A stretch of 64,000 nucleotides of DNA, taken from the NCBI GenBank assembly GCA_021776925.1, contig JAJFFB010000016.1:1-64000 (forward strand), read 5' to 3'. Of the stretch, positions 1-8,388 are shown one piece after another. Positions within the stretch are counted from its first letter, which is position 1, and each line of letters begins with the position of its first letter. This DNA is from Planctomycetota bacterium (GTDB lineage: Bacteria > Planctomycetota > UBA1135). Made by a program: the position numbers and the translations under genes. The notes beneath the pieces were generated by a model. It was not told where the DNA came from. It saw only the letters and a program-made list of their open reading frames with translations, and did no database searches.

Positions 1-1
1 G

Positions 2-730
2 GCCATGCCGACGGCGATGCAGCAAACGCTTTCGGTGGCGGAAAACCCGCACCAGTTGGTGGTCACCCTCGGCGCCATGTGGACCGTGACCGTTCTGGTG
101 GTGGTTTACATCACCCGCGGACAACGCCGCATTCCGATCCACCAGGCCAAGCTGATGCGCGGGCGCAAGGTGATGGGCGGGCAGAAGCACTATCTGCCGC
201 TGCGCGTCAACCAGGCCGGCGTCATGCCAATCATTTTCGCCGGCGCCCTGTTCATCGTGCCCAACGTGCTCGGCAGCATGCCGGGCCTGTCCTGGATCAG
301 CGATATTTTCCGGCCGAGCAGCTTCCTCTACCTGGCCTTCTATACCTGTCTGATCTTCTTCTTCTCCTTCTTCTGGGTGCGGCTGATGTTCCAACCCGCC
401 GAGATTGCCAACAACCTGAAGGAGCACGGTTCATTTGTGCCTGGCATTCGTCCGGGCAAGGCCACCGCCGACTACCTCGGTTTCGTCCTCAATCGCGTAA
501 CCCTGGCCGGTTCGGCCTTCCTTGCGGTGATCGCGGTGATCCCGACCATAATCACCGCCAACATGAACGTCACCCAGAGCGTCGCCTACTTCCTCGGCGG
601 CACCTCGATCCTGATCGTGGTGGGAGTGGCGCTGGACATGGTCGACAAACTTAATTCCCATCTGCTGATGCGGAATTACGAAGGCTTCATGAAGGGCGGC
701 GGTTCCGGTTGGGCCCAACGTCGCAAATAG
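2..730 (+). CDS. secY: Preprotein translocase subunit SecY, C-terminal part (cut by window start)
   Basis: The frame is open from the first bases, so the gene begins before the window and only about 242 C-terminal residues are visible. SecY is the channel-forming subunit of the SecYEG translocon in the inner membrane. The cytosolic loop motif RRIPIHQAK followed by a KHYLPLRVNQAGVMPIIFA-like segment is diagnostic for the family. Four or more hydrophobic segments follow, as expected for the second half of its ten helices. The next gene is adk after 19 bases, the usual spc-operon order. No map gene (methionine aminopeptidase) follows adk, unlike many bacteria. Identification is firm; the true start is not visible. 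Confidence 0.97.
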   Translation, partial: AMPTAMQQTLSVAENPHQLVVTLGAMWTVTVLVVVYITRGQRRIPIHQAKLMRGRKVMGGQKHYLPLRVNQAGVMPIIFAGALFIVPNVLGSMPGLSWISDIFRPSSFLYLAFYTCLIFFFSFFWVRLMFQPAEIANNLKEHGSFVPGIRPGKATADYLGFVLNRVTLAGSAFLAVIAVIPTIITANMNVTQSVAYFLGGTSILIVVGVALDMVDKLNSHLLMRNYEGFMKGGGSGWAQRRK

Positions 731-749
731 CCTGAAGGCAGAACCCAAG

Positions 750-1322
750 ATGATCGTCATCCTCCTCGGACCTCCCGGTGTCGGCAAGGGCACGCAGGCC
801 TCCCTGGCCGCGTCCAGCCGCAGGGACCAGGGTTGGCAGCATCTGTCTACCGGCGCGCTGCTGCGCGAAGAGGTGGCGCGGGGCAGCGACCTCGGGCGCC
901 AGGCCGACGAGTTCATGAGCCGCGGCGATCTGGTCCCGGATGAACTCATGGTCGAAATGGTTGCTGCGCGCGTGGCCAGCCTCGGCGCCGATGATGTCCT
1001 GCTGCTCGACGGATTCCCGCGCACCCTGCCGCAGGCGCAAGCATTGGCCGACAAGGCCCCTGGCGGCTCGATCGGCCTGGCGCTATACTTCACGGCTCCC
1101 GATTCGATCCTGACCGATCGATTGCTGGGGCGGGGGCGTGCCGACGACACCGAAGAGGTGATCGCCCACCGTCTCACCGTCTACCGAGAGACCACTGCTC
1201 CGCTCGAGCGTTACTACCGCGAGCAGGGCATTCTTGTCGAGATCGACGCCGATCGCGACATCCCCGAGATCCAGGGCAGCATGGCCGAAGTGGTCGGTGA
1301 TGCCCTGGCTCGCTCTAGTTAG
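750..1322 (+). CDS. adk: Adenylate kinase
   Basis: This enzyme catalyses ATP + AMP to 2 ADP in the cytoplasm. The 190-residue protein has the Walker A loop GPPGVGKGTQ at residues 7-16, the AMP-binding motif DGFPRT near residue 89 and a short LID region with the GRGRADD stretch around residue 126. It therefore belongs to the short-LID type without the four zinc cysteines, and its length is normal for that type. The ATG start lies 19 bases after secY. It sits between secY and infA in the ribosomal protein operon, a common arrangement, and is presumably co-transcribed. Confidence 0.97.
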   Translation: MIVILLGPPGVGKGTQASLAASSRRDQGWQHLSTGALLREEVARGSDLGRQADEFMSRGDLVPDELMVEMVAARVASLGADDVLLLDGFPRTLPQAQALADKAPGGSIGLALYFTAPDSILTDRLLGRGRADDTEEVIAHRLTVYRETTAPLERYYREQGILVEIDADRDIPEIQGSMAEVVGDALARSS

Positions 1323-1334
1323 CACAACGCCTGC

Positions 1335-1640
1335 ATGGCAAAAGAAGAGCCCATCACCCTGATCGCGGTCGTCAGAGAAGCACTCCCTGGCGCCACCTTC
1401 CGGGTGGAACTCGAAAACGGCCAGCAGGTCCATGCCCACATGTCGGGGCGGATGCGCAAGCACTACATCCGCATCACCCCCGGCGACACCATCACCGTCG
1501 AAATGTCTCCTTACGACCTGACCCGCTGCCGCATCGTCTTCCGGGGCGAGCGCCGGCCGCGGCGCCCCGGCGAAGCCGGGCGCAAGGGTCCGGTGCGGCG
1601 CAAAGCCAAGCGTCGCGGCAAGGGAGGCAAGAGGCGCTAG
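1335..1640 (+). CDS. infA: Translation initiation factor IF-1 with a basic C-terminal tail
   Basis: Residues 1-72 match the whole single-domain OB-fold IF-1: MAKEE start, the [15 protein letters not shown] strand pair, [12 protein letters not shown] and [13 protein letters not shown] near the end. IF-1 binds the ribosomal A site during initiation. Typical IF-1 is about 72 residues; here 29 more follow, almost all Arg, Lys, Gly and Pro. The frame stays open to a clean stop and the next gene (rpmJ) follows at once, so the tail looks genuine rather than a read-through artefact. Its function is unknown; an extra RNA contact is a reasonable guess. Confidence 0.95.
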   Translation: MAKEEPITLIAVVREALPGATFRVELENGQQVHAHMSGRMRKHYIRITPGDTITVEMSPYDLTRCRIVFRGERRPRRPGEAGRKGPVRRKAKRRGKGGKRR

Positions 1641-1667
1641 GGCTTCTGCGCGCAAACGAGATTCATC

Positions 1668-1784
1668 ATGAAGGTCCGAACCAGCGTCCGCAAAATCTGC
1701 GATTCCTGCAAAATCATCCGCCGCCACGGAACGGTGCGCGTGATCTGTACCCGCGACCCCCGTCACAAGCAGCGTCAGGGCTGA
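1668..1784 (+). CDS. rpmJ: 50S ribosomal protein L36
   Basis: This small gene encodes 38 residues starting [15 protein letters not shown]. It has the L36 zinc ribbon: a CxxC pair (C11, C14), a further cysteine at 27 and a histidine five residues later (CTRDPRH). It is therefore the zinc-binding (C+) form. Size and position between infA and rpsM are exactly as in other spc/alpha operons. The ATG is 27 bases after infA. Confidence 0.95.
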   Translation: MKVRTSVRKICDSCKIIRRHGTVRVICTRDPRHKQRQG

Positions 1785-1830
1785 GATCCCCGCGCCCTCC
1801 TTACCTCCGAGATCTGAAAAATAGAGCAAG

Positions 1831-2214
1831 ATGCCGCGTCTGATCGGTGTAGACATTCCTAACGAGAAGCGCCTCGAAGTCGCTCTCACCTATATCTATG
1901 GTGTGGGCAGTGCCCAGGCTGCGCTGGTCTGCAAGACCCTCGACCTGGACCCTGATCTCAAAGCCAAGGACCTCAGCGACGAGGCCCTGGGCGCGATCGC
2001 CGGCTATCTCGAGCGCAACCTCGACGTCGAGGGTGACCTGCGCCGGCGCAATATGCAGAACATCAACCGCCTGCGGGACATCGCCTGTTTCCGCGGCCTG
2101 CGCCACCGCCGCGGCCTTCCGGTCCGTGGTCAGCGCACCAAAACCAACGCCCGCACGCGCAAGGGTCCGAAGAAGACCGTTGCCGGCAAGAAGTCCGTCA
2201 AGGCGATGAAGTAA
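1831..2214 (+). CDS. rpsM: 30S ribosomal protein S13
   Basis: S13 sits in the head of the small subunit and contacts the P-site tRNA and the large subunit. The 127-residue product begins MPRLIGVDIPNEKRLEVALTYIYG, the S13 helix-two-turn-helix core, and carries the conserved RGLRHRRGLPVRGQRT motif near residue 95 with a lysine-rich tail. Length is normal. It is followed by rpsK after 3 bases, so translation of the two is probably coupled. Confidence 0.98.
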   Translation: MPRLIGVDIPNEKRLEVALTYIYGVGSAQAALVCKTLDLDPDLKAKDLSDEALGAIAGYLERNLDVEGDLRRRNMQNINRLRDIACFRGLRHRRGLPVRGQRTKTNARTRKGPKKTVAGKKSVKAMK

Positions 2215-2217
2215 CAG

Positions 2218-2601
2218 ATGAGTGCAGCCAAAGCCAAGCGCAAGAGCCGCAAAGTCGGAGCCCGTGGAATCGCCAACGTGCGCTCCACCTTCAACAACAC
2301 CACCATCACCCTGACCGACCCGCAAGGCAACGTCATCGCCTGGGGCTCCCCGGGTGCGGTGGGTTACAAGGGCTCGCGCAAGTCCACACCTTTTGCCGCT
2401 CAACAAGCTGCGATCCGTGCCGCCGAAAGCGCCTACAAGATGGGCCTGCGAGAAGTCGTGGTGCGCGTCAAGGGTCCCGGCTCCGGGCGTGAGAGCGCGG
2501 TGCGCGGCCTCAACCAGGCCGGCCTGCGCGTCACCATGATCGAAGATGTCACCCCGCTGCCGCACAACGGCTGCCGTCCCCCGAAGAAGCGTCGCGTCTG
2601 A
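2218..2601 (+). CDS. rpsK: 30S ribosomal protein S11
   Basis: S11 is part of the small-subunit platform near the E site. The 127-residue protein has the family hallmarks: [18 protein letters not shown] near the start, the [14 protein letters not shown] segment, the [13 protein letters not shown] loop and the [13 protein letters not shown]-terminus. It lies 3 bases after rpsM and 4 before rpsD in the alpha operon. Confidence 0.98.
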   Translation: MSAAKAKRKSRKVGARGIANVRSTFNNTTITLTDPQGNVIAWGSPGAVGYKGSRKSTPFAAQQAAIRAAESAYKMGLREVVVRVKGPGSGRESAVRGLNQAGLRVTMIEDVTPLPHNGCRPPKKRRV

Positions 2602-2605
2602 TCCC

Positions 2606-3238
2606 ATGGCCCGTTACCACGGAAATGTCTGCCGCTTGTGCCGCCGCGAAGGCCACAAGCTCTTCCTCAAAGGACGCCGCTGCGAGACCGAGAAGTGTGC
2701 GGTCGACCGACGCAACGTGCCCCCGGGTTCCGACCTGCGCAGCCGTCCGCGACGCCTGTCGGACTACGGTGTGCACTTGCGCGAAAAGCAGAAGGTCAAA
2801 CGCATCTACGGCGTGATGGAACGCCAGTTCAAGCGTTACTTCCACAACGCCGAACAGATGAAAGGCAACACCGGTGAGAACCTGTTGTCGATCCTGGAGC
2901 GGCGCCTCGACAACGTCGTCGACGCCGCCGGCATGGCGACCTCCAGGCCGCACGCGCGCCAGCTGATCAACCACGGCCACATCACCATCAACGGGCGCAA
3001 GGTCGACATCGCCAGCTACACAGTGCGCACCGGCGACGTCGTCGGCGTGCGCGGCAAAGAGAACTCCAAGAAGGTGATCTCCGAGTGTCTTGAGCTGAAT
3101 AGCGACAAGGGCGCACCGCAATGGATGAGCGTCGACCGCGAGAGCAATACGATCACCATCAACGCGCTGCCCAAGCGCGAGGACGTCCGCTTCCAGGACA
3201 TCCAGGAGCAGTTCATCATCGAACTCTGCTCCAAGTAA
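2606..3238 (+). CDS. rpsD: 30S ribosomal protein S4
   Basis: S4 nucleates assembly of the 5' domain of 16S rRNA and in several bacteria represses its own operon. I chose the ATG at 2606 because the product then begins MARYHGNVCRLCRREG, the normal S4 start; the longer frame upstream overlaps rpsK. The N-terminus has four zinc-type cysteines (C9, C12, C26, C31), so this is the C+ form. An S4 RNA-binding domain follows from about residue 97 (LERRLDNVVDAAGMATSRPHARQ). The product is 210 residues, normal for S4. Confidence 0.97.
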   Translation: MARYHGNVCRLCRREGHKLFLKGRRCETEKCAVDRRNVPPGSDLRSRPRRLSDYGVHLREKQKVKRIYGVMERQFKRYFHNAEQMKGNTGENLLSILERRLDNVVDAAGMATSRPHARQLINHGHITINGRKVDIASYTVRTGDVVGVRGKENSKKVISECLELNSDKGAPQWMSVDRESNTITINALPKREDVRFQDIQEQFIIELCSK

Positions 3239-3268
3239 TCCACACCAGCAGCTAGTCCAGGAACCATC

Positions 3269-4264
3269 ATGAGAATCCGTTGGCGCGAATTCGAGCTTCC
3301 CTCCGGTGTCATCCGTGACCGCGAGAGTGCTACCGATTCCTATGGCAAGTTCGTGATCGAGCCCTTCGAAAGGGGCTTTGGTCACACCATCGGCAACGGC
3401 TTGCGCCGTGTGCTGCTGGGATCGATTGAGGGGGCTTCGGTCACCGCAGTCGAGATCGGCGGCGTCGAACACGAATTTAAGACCTCTCCCGGGGTGGTCG
3501 AAGACGTGGTCGACCTGGTGCTTGCTTTCAAAACCTTGCGCGTGCGTTCCGAGGTCGATGACGCGGTGCGCCTGGAGATCAGCAAGCAGGGGCCGTGCGA
3601 GGTCACCGCTGCCGATATCCAGTGCCCGACCGGGGTCACGATCCTCAACCCCGAGCACCACATTGCCACCGTCACCGGCGATCACAAGTTCGAGGTCAAC
3701 CTCACCGTACGCCGCGGTCGCGGTTACACCGCCGCCGAGGAGACCGGTGAACCAATGGATCAGATCGGTCTGATTCCGCTCGACGCCGCCTACAGCCCGG
3801 TGCTGCGCATGCGCTACACCGTAGAGGCCACCCGGGTCGGCAAGTTCACCAACTACGATCGCCTGGTGGTCGAAATCTGGACCGATGGCACGGTGCGTCC
3901 GGAAATGGCCTTGGTCGAAGCGGCCAAGATCTTCCGCAAGCACCTCAACCCATTCGTCCAGTTCAGCCAGGCGGTTCAAGGCGTGCCGGTTGCCGAAGAG
4001 GTCAAGGCGATTGACGCCGCAGCCGAACGCCGTCGTGACCGACTCAACAATCTGCTCGCCGAGCCGATCGACCGCCTCGACCTGTCGACGCGTGCGCGCA
4101 ATTGTCTCGATGGTGCCAGCATCGCCACCCTCAGTGAACTGGTGGTGATGTCCGGTGAGGACCTGTTGCAGATCAAAAACCTCGGTCAGACCGTACTCAC
4201 CGAGATCGAAAAGAAACTCGCCGAACTGGACCTGACCGTCGGCATGGCCACCTCCGACAACTAG
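3269..4264 (+). CDS. rpoA: DNA-directed RNA polymerase subunit alpha
   Basis: The alpha subunit nucleates RNA polymerase assembly and contacts UP elements and activators. The 331-residue protein has the N-terminal dimerisation domain (residues 1 to about 235, with FERGFGHTIGNGLRR near residue 35) and a C-terminal helix-hairpin domain from about residue 265 (IDRLDLSTRARNCLDG, then IKNLGQTVLTEIEKKL). Length and domain order are normal. It follows rpsD and precedes rplQ, the classic alpha-operon order. Confidence 0.98.
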   Translation: MRIRWREFELPSGVIRDRESATDSYGKFVIEPFERGFGHTIGNGLRRVLLGSIEGASVTAVEIGGVEHEFKTSPGVVEDVVDLVLAFKTLRVRSEVDDAVRLEISKQGPCEVTAADIQCPTGVTILNPEHHIATVTGDHKFEVNLTVRRGRGYTAAEETGEPMDQIGLIPLDAAYSPVLRMRYTVEATRVGKFTNYDRLVVEIWTDGTVRPEMALVEAAKIFRKHLNPFVQFSQAVQGVPVAEEVKAIDAAAERRRDRLNNLLAEPIDRLDLSTRARNCLDGASIATLSELVVMSGEDLLQIKNLGQTVLTEIEKKLAELDLTVGMATSDN

Positions 4265-4304
4265 CGGGTTTTCCGCTGCAAATCTCCCAACTGGAAGCTG
4301 AAAC

Positions 4305-4700
4305 ATGCGGCACCGCGTCAAAACCCGCAAGCTCTCTCGCACTCCGGCCCACCGCCGCGCCCTGGCGCGCAACATGGTGGCGGCCCTGATCGAGCACGAG
4401 CGCATCGAAACCACCTTGACCAAGGCCAAAGCGATGCGGCCCTTCGCTGAAAAGCTGGTCACCCTGGCCAAGGACAAAAACCTGCACAACTACCGGCGCG
4501 CCCTGGCGCTGCTGGGTAACAACAAGGCCGCCGTGGCCAAGTTGTTCGACGTGCTTGGTCCGCGCTTCAAGGAGCGTCCTGGCGGCTACACCCGGATCCT
4601 CAAGCTGGAACAGCCGCGGCTCGGTGACAAGGCGCCGCGCGCCTACTTCGAGTTCGTCGAGCGGACGCCGAAAGAAATCGACCTGGGCCTCGACGACTGA
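4305..4700 (+). CDS. rplQ: 50S ribosomal protein L17
   Basis: The 131-residue protein starts MRHRVKTRKLSRTPAHRRA and has the EHERIETTLTKAKAMRPFAEKLVTLAK-type core, both typical of L17. The second half is the variable part (GGYTRILKLEQPRLGDKAPRA). L17 lies near the polypeptide exit tunnel. It is the last gene of the operon; a strong hairpin terminator begins 27 bases after its stop. Confidence 0.98.
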   Translation: MRHRVKTRKLSRTPAHRRALARNMVAALIEHERIETTLTKAKAMRPFAEKLVTLAKDKNLHNYRRALALLGNNKAAVAKLFDVLGPRFKERPGGYTRILKLEQPRLGDKAPRAYFEFVERTPKEIDLGLDD

Positions 4701-4726
4701 TCCGCAGCTCCAGCAGGCGGGCCCAG

Positions 4727-4761
4727 CGCTCAGCCGGTCAAGTGGCCGGCTGAGCGTTTTT
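4727..4761 (+). terminator. Rho-independent terminator of the ribosomal operon
   Basis: An 11-bp perfect stem (4727-4737 with 4746-4756), an 8-base loop and five T residues (4757-4761) follow rplQ. The stop codon of convergent dnaE (4738-4740) lies in the loop, so the right arm also encodes the last residues of DnaE. There is no T-run on the other side, so it should act only in the plus direction. Confidence 0.87.
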
Positions 4762-7700
4762 CCAAGGCGGCGGGACCGCACGCTCGACCGCCTTGCGGGC
4801 GGCCGCGGCCACCGCCCTGCCGGCCGGACCGAGGACCGCGTTGAGCTGGTCAAAAAGACCCGCCTGCATGTCGACTTTCCAGTCCGGGCCGGCGCGCATC
4901 GCCACGCTCTTGCCGTCGAGGTCACGGTAGAGGAAACGCACCGGGCTCTCGCCTGGGAAGGCGCGCAAAATGCGCTGGATCTCGGCCACCGGCGGGGTGC
5001 CGTCGCTGAGCAGAATCTCGAGGTGTCCGCTCAGCTTGATGCGTTCTCTTCCTTGCAGCGCTTCGATGCGGTCGACGCGCAGGATCGCTTCTTCACCGCT
5101 GACGTCGAGGGTGCCGTGGAACAGGCCGATGTAGTCCTCGACCACAGCTTCGCGGTTTTCTTCCAAGGTGCTCGGCCACACCAGCGCGGCGGTGGACCCG
5201 TAGAGGTCCTCGATGCGCATGCGCGCCATCTTGCGGTTCGGATCCTTGCGCAACGGGCGGATGTTGACGTGCGATGCAATGCCCGCCAGGCACACCAGCG
5301 CGTTGTCGCCGACCTCGTGCACGTTGCGGGAGTCCCATGGAGAAAGACCTCGCAGCATGCCGCGATAGGGGTCGAGCGGGTGCTGGGTAAGGAACAGGCC
5401 GAGGGCTTCCTTTTCCCACTGCAGCGACTGTTTGATTTCTGCCGGACTGAGTTCGCGGCCAGTTCCGTCAGCGGATGCGCCGTCGCTTGAACCCTGACCG
5501 GTGGTGGCGTCCCCGGCTGAGGCTCGCTGTGGTGGTGCAGGCGGTGCGGCCTCGAACAACAGGCCCTGGCCGCGCTCGCGGTCTTTGGACACTGCTTGGG
5601 CAAATCCCATCTCCTCGGCCAGGCTCTCGAACAGATCGACCCGGGCCATTTGGAAGCAGTCCATCGCGCCGGCCTTGATCAGGCACTCGAGCGTGCCTTT
5701 GTTGACCAGGGCGCCGTTGCAGGCGATCAGGAACTCGCCCAACTCGCTGTAGCGCCCGTCTTCTTGCTGGGTGCGGCCCTCCAGGATCGCTTCGGCGGCG
5801 CCGCTTCCCACCCCTTTGATCGCCGCGAGGCCGAAGCGGATCTGGCGCCGGTCAGCGGAAACCGTGAATCGGATTTCCGATTGATTGAGGCACGGCGGCA
5901 GGATCTCGAGGTCGTGGTGGCGGCCGTCCTCGATCAGAGTGGCGAGTTTGGCGGTATCGGCGGCTTCGTAGGTGAAGCTGGCGGCGAAGAACTCGGCCGG
6001 ATGGTGAGTTTTCATCCACGCTGCCTGATAGGTGACCAGCGCGTAAGCCGCCGAATGGGACTTGTTGAAGCCGTATTCCGCGAACTTGGCCATCATGTCC
6101 CAGATGTCCTGGGCGACCGCGTCCGGGACGGTGCGTTCCACCGCACCCTGCAGGAACTGCGGCTCGTAACGGCCCATGTATTCGGCGTCTTTCTTGCCCA
6201 TCGCTTTGCGTAGGGCATCGGCGTCGCCGAGGCTGAATCCGCCCATGCGCTGCGCCACGCGCATGATCTGCTCCTGGTAGATCAGCACGCCGTAGGTTTC
6301 TTGCAGGATCTCTTCGAGCAAGGGGTGGGGAAAGCTGACCTTTTCTTCGCCGTGCTTGCGCCGGGTGAAGATGTCGTGCAGGCCCGAGCGGAGCGGGCCC
6401 GGCCGGTACAAGGCAAGGACCGCGATCATGTCCTCGAAACAACTGGGCTTGAGATTGGCGAGCAGGCGGCGCATGCCCCCTGACTCAAGTTGGAAAACGC
6501 CTTCGGTGTCGCCGGCCTGCAGCAACTGATAGGTGGCGGCATCGTCCAGCGGCAGTTCATCCAGATCAATCTGCTCGCCGCCTCCTTGGGCAACCAGGCG
6601 CACCGCCTCGTGCAGGATGCTGAGGGTGCGCAGGCCGAGGAAATCCATCTTCAGCAGGCCGAACTCCTCGCTGATCTTCATGTCCCACTGGGTAGTGACG
6701 TTGCCGTCCTGCTTGGCCAGTGGCACCACGTCGATGAGTGGCTCGTCGGAGATGATCACCCCCGCGGCGTGTACCGAGGAATGCCGCGACAGGCCCTCCA
6801 ACTTGGTTGCCAGCTTGACCCATTGCTGATTGCGCTCGCTCGAATCGCGCAGTTGCTGCAGTTCCACGTCGGCGTCGAAGGCCTCGGCCAGCTTTACTCC
6901 AGGCCCCTCAGGCACCTTTTTGGCCAACTGATCGACCTCGGCCAGGGGGACGTCCATGACCCGGGCGACGTCGCGCAGCGCCGCACGTGCTTTCATTTTG
7001 CCAAAGGTGATGATCTGGCACACCCGGTCGTCGCCGTATTTGGAGCGCGTGTAGGCGATCATTTCTTCACGACGGTCCTTGCAAAAATCGATATCGATAT
7101 CAGGCATTGAGAGCCGGCCCGGGTTGAGGAAACGCTCGAAAATGAGGTCGTATTTAAGCGGGTCGAGCCGCGTGATTCCGAGCACGTAGGCGACGATGGA
7201 ACCGGCGGCGGAGCCGCGCCCGGGACCAACCGGAATGCCGACCGAACGCGCGTGGTGGATCAGATCCCAGACAATCAGGAAATAGGTGACAAAGCCCATT
7301 TCCGCGATCACCCGCATTTCATACTCAAGCCGGTCGTGGGCTTCCATTTCGCGACCGGGGTAAAGGCGGGCGAAGCCCTCTTCGCACAAGCGGCGGAAAT
7401 ACACCTCGGCCTGTTCGCCCCCGGGGGCCTCGAAATGCGGCAGACGATACTTGCCGAACTCGATCTTGACGTCGATCTGATCGGCCACCAGCTGGGTGTT
7501 GCGCAACGCTTCGGGGATGTCAGCGAAGACCTGGTTCATCTGCTCGCGGGTGCGGAAGAACAAGGTGTCGGTGTCCATGCGCCAGCGTTTTTCGTCGTCG
7601 ATCTTGGCGCCGGTATGGATGCAGATCAGCGCGTCCTGGGCGTTACAGTCCTCGTGACGCAGATAATGGATGTCATTGGTGGCGACCAGGGGAGCGCCAA

Positions 7701-8289
7701 CCTGGTCTCTCATTCGAACCATTTCCTGAGTGACCCGTTCTTGAATATCCATACCGTTGCGCATGATCTCGAGAAAGAAATGCTCGCGGCCGAACATGTC
7801 TTGCAACCTGCCGGCCTCGCGCAGGGCCTGGTCATATTGCTCCTGTCTCAGCAGGCGGTTGACCGGCCCTGAAAGACAGCCTGACAAGCACGTCAGGCCG
7901 GCGCTGTGCTGTGCCAGCAGTTCCATGTCGACGCGGGGGCGGAAATGATGCCCGTCGAGATAGGCGTAGGAGGACAGCTTGTGCAGGTTCTTCCAGCCCT
8001 GTTCGTCGCGGGCCAGCAGGGTGAGGTGGGAATAGGGATTCTCCTGACGGTGGTGGCGCTGGTGCATCGACTTCAGCGCCACGTACATCTCACAGCCAAG
8101 GATCGGCTTGACGCCTGCCTTGGTGCAGGCCTTGTAGAACTCCATCGCTCCGAACAGATTGCCGTGATCGGTGATGGCGATGGCATCGTGGCGGTCCTCG
8201 ACCGCCGCCTGCACCAGATCAGGAATCCGGTTCGCTCCGTCCAGCAGCGAGTACTCGGTATGGACGTGAAGATGGACGAAGGGTTCCAT
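4738..8289 (-). CDS. dnaE: DNA polymerase III subunit alpha
   Basis: This is the catalytic subunit of the replicative polymerase: 1183 residues, normal for the DnaE1 type. From the N-terminus it has a PHP domain (HLHVHTEYSLLDGANR, then ITDHGNLFGA), the palm with the VGPGRGSAAGS motif and the catalytic aspartate motif PDIDIDF at about residue 395, and the fingers region with the YGFNKSHSAAYALV motif. A C-terminal OB-fold region lies around residues 1000-1080. No intein is present. It is convergent with rplQ, and its 3' end is shared with the ribosomal operon terminator. The start is the ATG at 8289, directly before the PHP motif. Confidence 0.97.
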   Translation of the reverse strand: MEPFVHLHVHTEYSLLDGANRIPDLVQAAVEDRHDAIAITDHGNLFGAMEFYKACTKAGVKPILGCEMYVALKSMHQRHHRQENPYSHLTLLARDEQGWKNLHKLSSYAYLDGHHFRPRVDMELLAQHSAGLTCLSGCLSGPVNRLLRQEQYDQALREAGRLQDMFGREHFFLEIMRNGMDIQERVTQEMVRMRDQVGAPLVATNDIHYLRHEDCNAQDALICIHTGAKIDDEKRWRMDTDTLFFRTREQMNQVFADIPEALRNTQLVADQIDVKIEFGKYRLPHFEAPGGEQAEVYFRRLCEEGFARLYPGREMEAHDRLEYEMRVIAEMGFVTYFLIVWDLIHHARSVGIPVGPGRGSAAGSIVAYVLGITRLDPLKYDLIFERFLNPGRLSMPDIDIDFCKDRREEMIAYTRSKYGDDRVCQIITFGKMKARAALRDVARVMDVPLAEVDQLAKKVPEGPGVKLAEAFDADVELQQLRDSSERNQQWVKLATKLEGLSRHSSVHAAGVIISDEPLIDVVPLAKQDGNVTTQWDMKISEEFGLLKMDFLGLRTLSILHEAVRLVAQGGGEQIDLDELPLDDAATYQLLQAGDTEGVFQLESGGMRRLLANLKPSCFEDMIAVLALYRPGPLRSGLHDIFTRRKHGEEKVSFPHPLLEEILQETYGVLIYQEQIMRVAQRMGGFSLGDADALRKAMGKKDAEYMGRYEPQFLQGAVERTVPDAVAQDIWDMMAKFAEYGFNKSHSAAYALVTYQAAWMKTHHPAEFFAASFTYEAADTAKLATLIEDGRHHDLEILPPCLNQSEIRFTVSADRRQIRFGLAAIKGVGSGAAEAILEGRTQQEDGRYSELGEFLIACNGALVNKGTLECLIKAGAMDCFQMARVDLFESLAEEMGFAQAVSKDRERGQGLLFEAAPPAPPQRASAGDATTGQGSSDGASADGTGRELSPAEIKQSLQWEKEALGLFLTQHPLDPYRGMLRGLSPWDSRNVHEVGDNALVCLAGIASHVNIRPLRKDPNRKMARMRIEDLYGSTAALVWPSTLEENREAVVEDYIGLFHGTLDVSGEEAILRVDRIEALQGRERIKLSGHLEILLSDGTPPVAEIQRILRAFPGESPVRFLYRDLDGKSVAMRAGPDWKVDMQAGLFDQLNAVLGPAGRAVAAAARKAVERAVPPPWKNAQPAT

Positions 8290-8388
8290 GGACGCCTTAA
8301 TCTAGCGCTTCGAAGCGGGGCATCGGGAGGGCAATCTGGTTCTGCGTTCTGTGGTAGCCTGGATCACCAGCCTCGGCGCGCTTTCCCC

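Noticed and set aside
2549-4489. A 646-codon open frame on the minus strand across rpsD, rpoA and rplQ
   Set aside because: It is antisense to three certain ribosomal/RNA polymerase genes; the composition (His/Asp/Val-rich) is the usual shadow of high-GC coding DNA.
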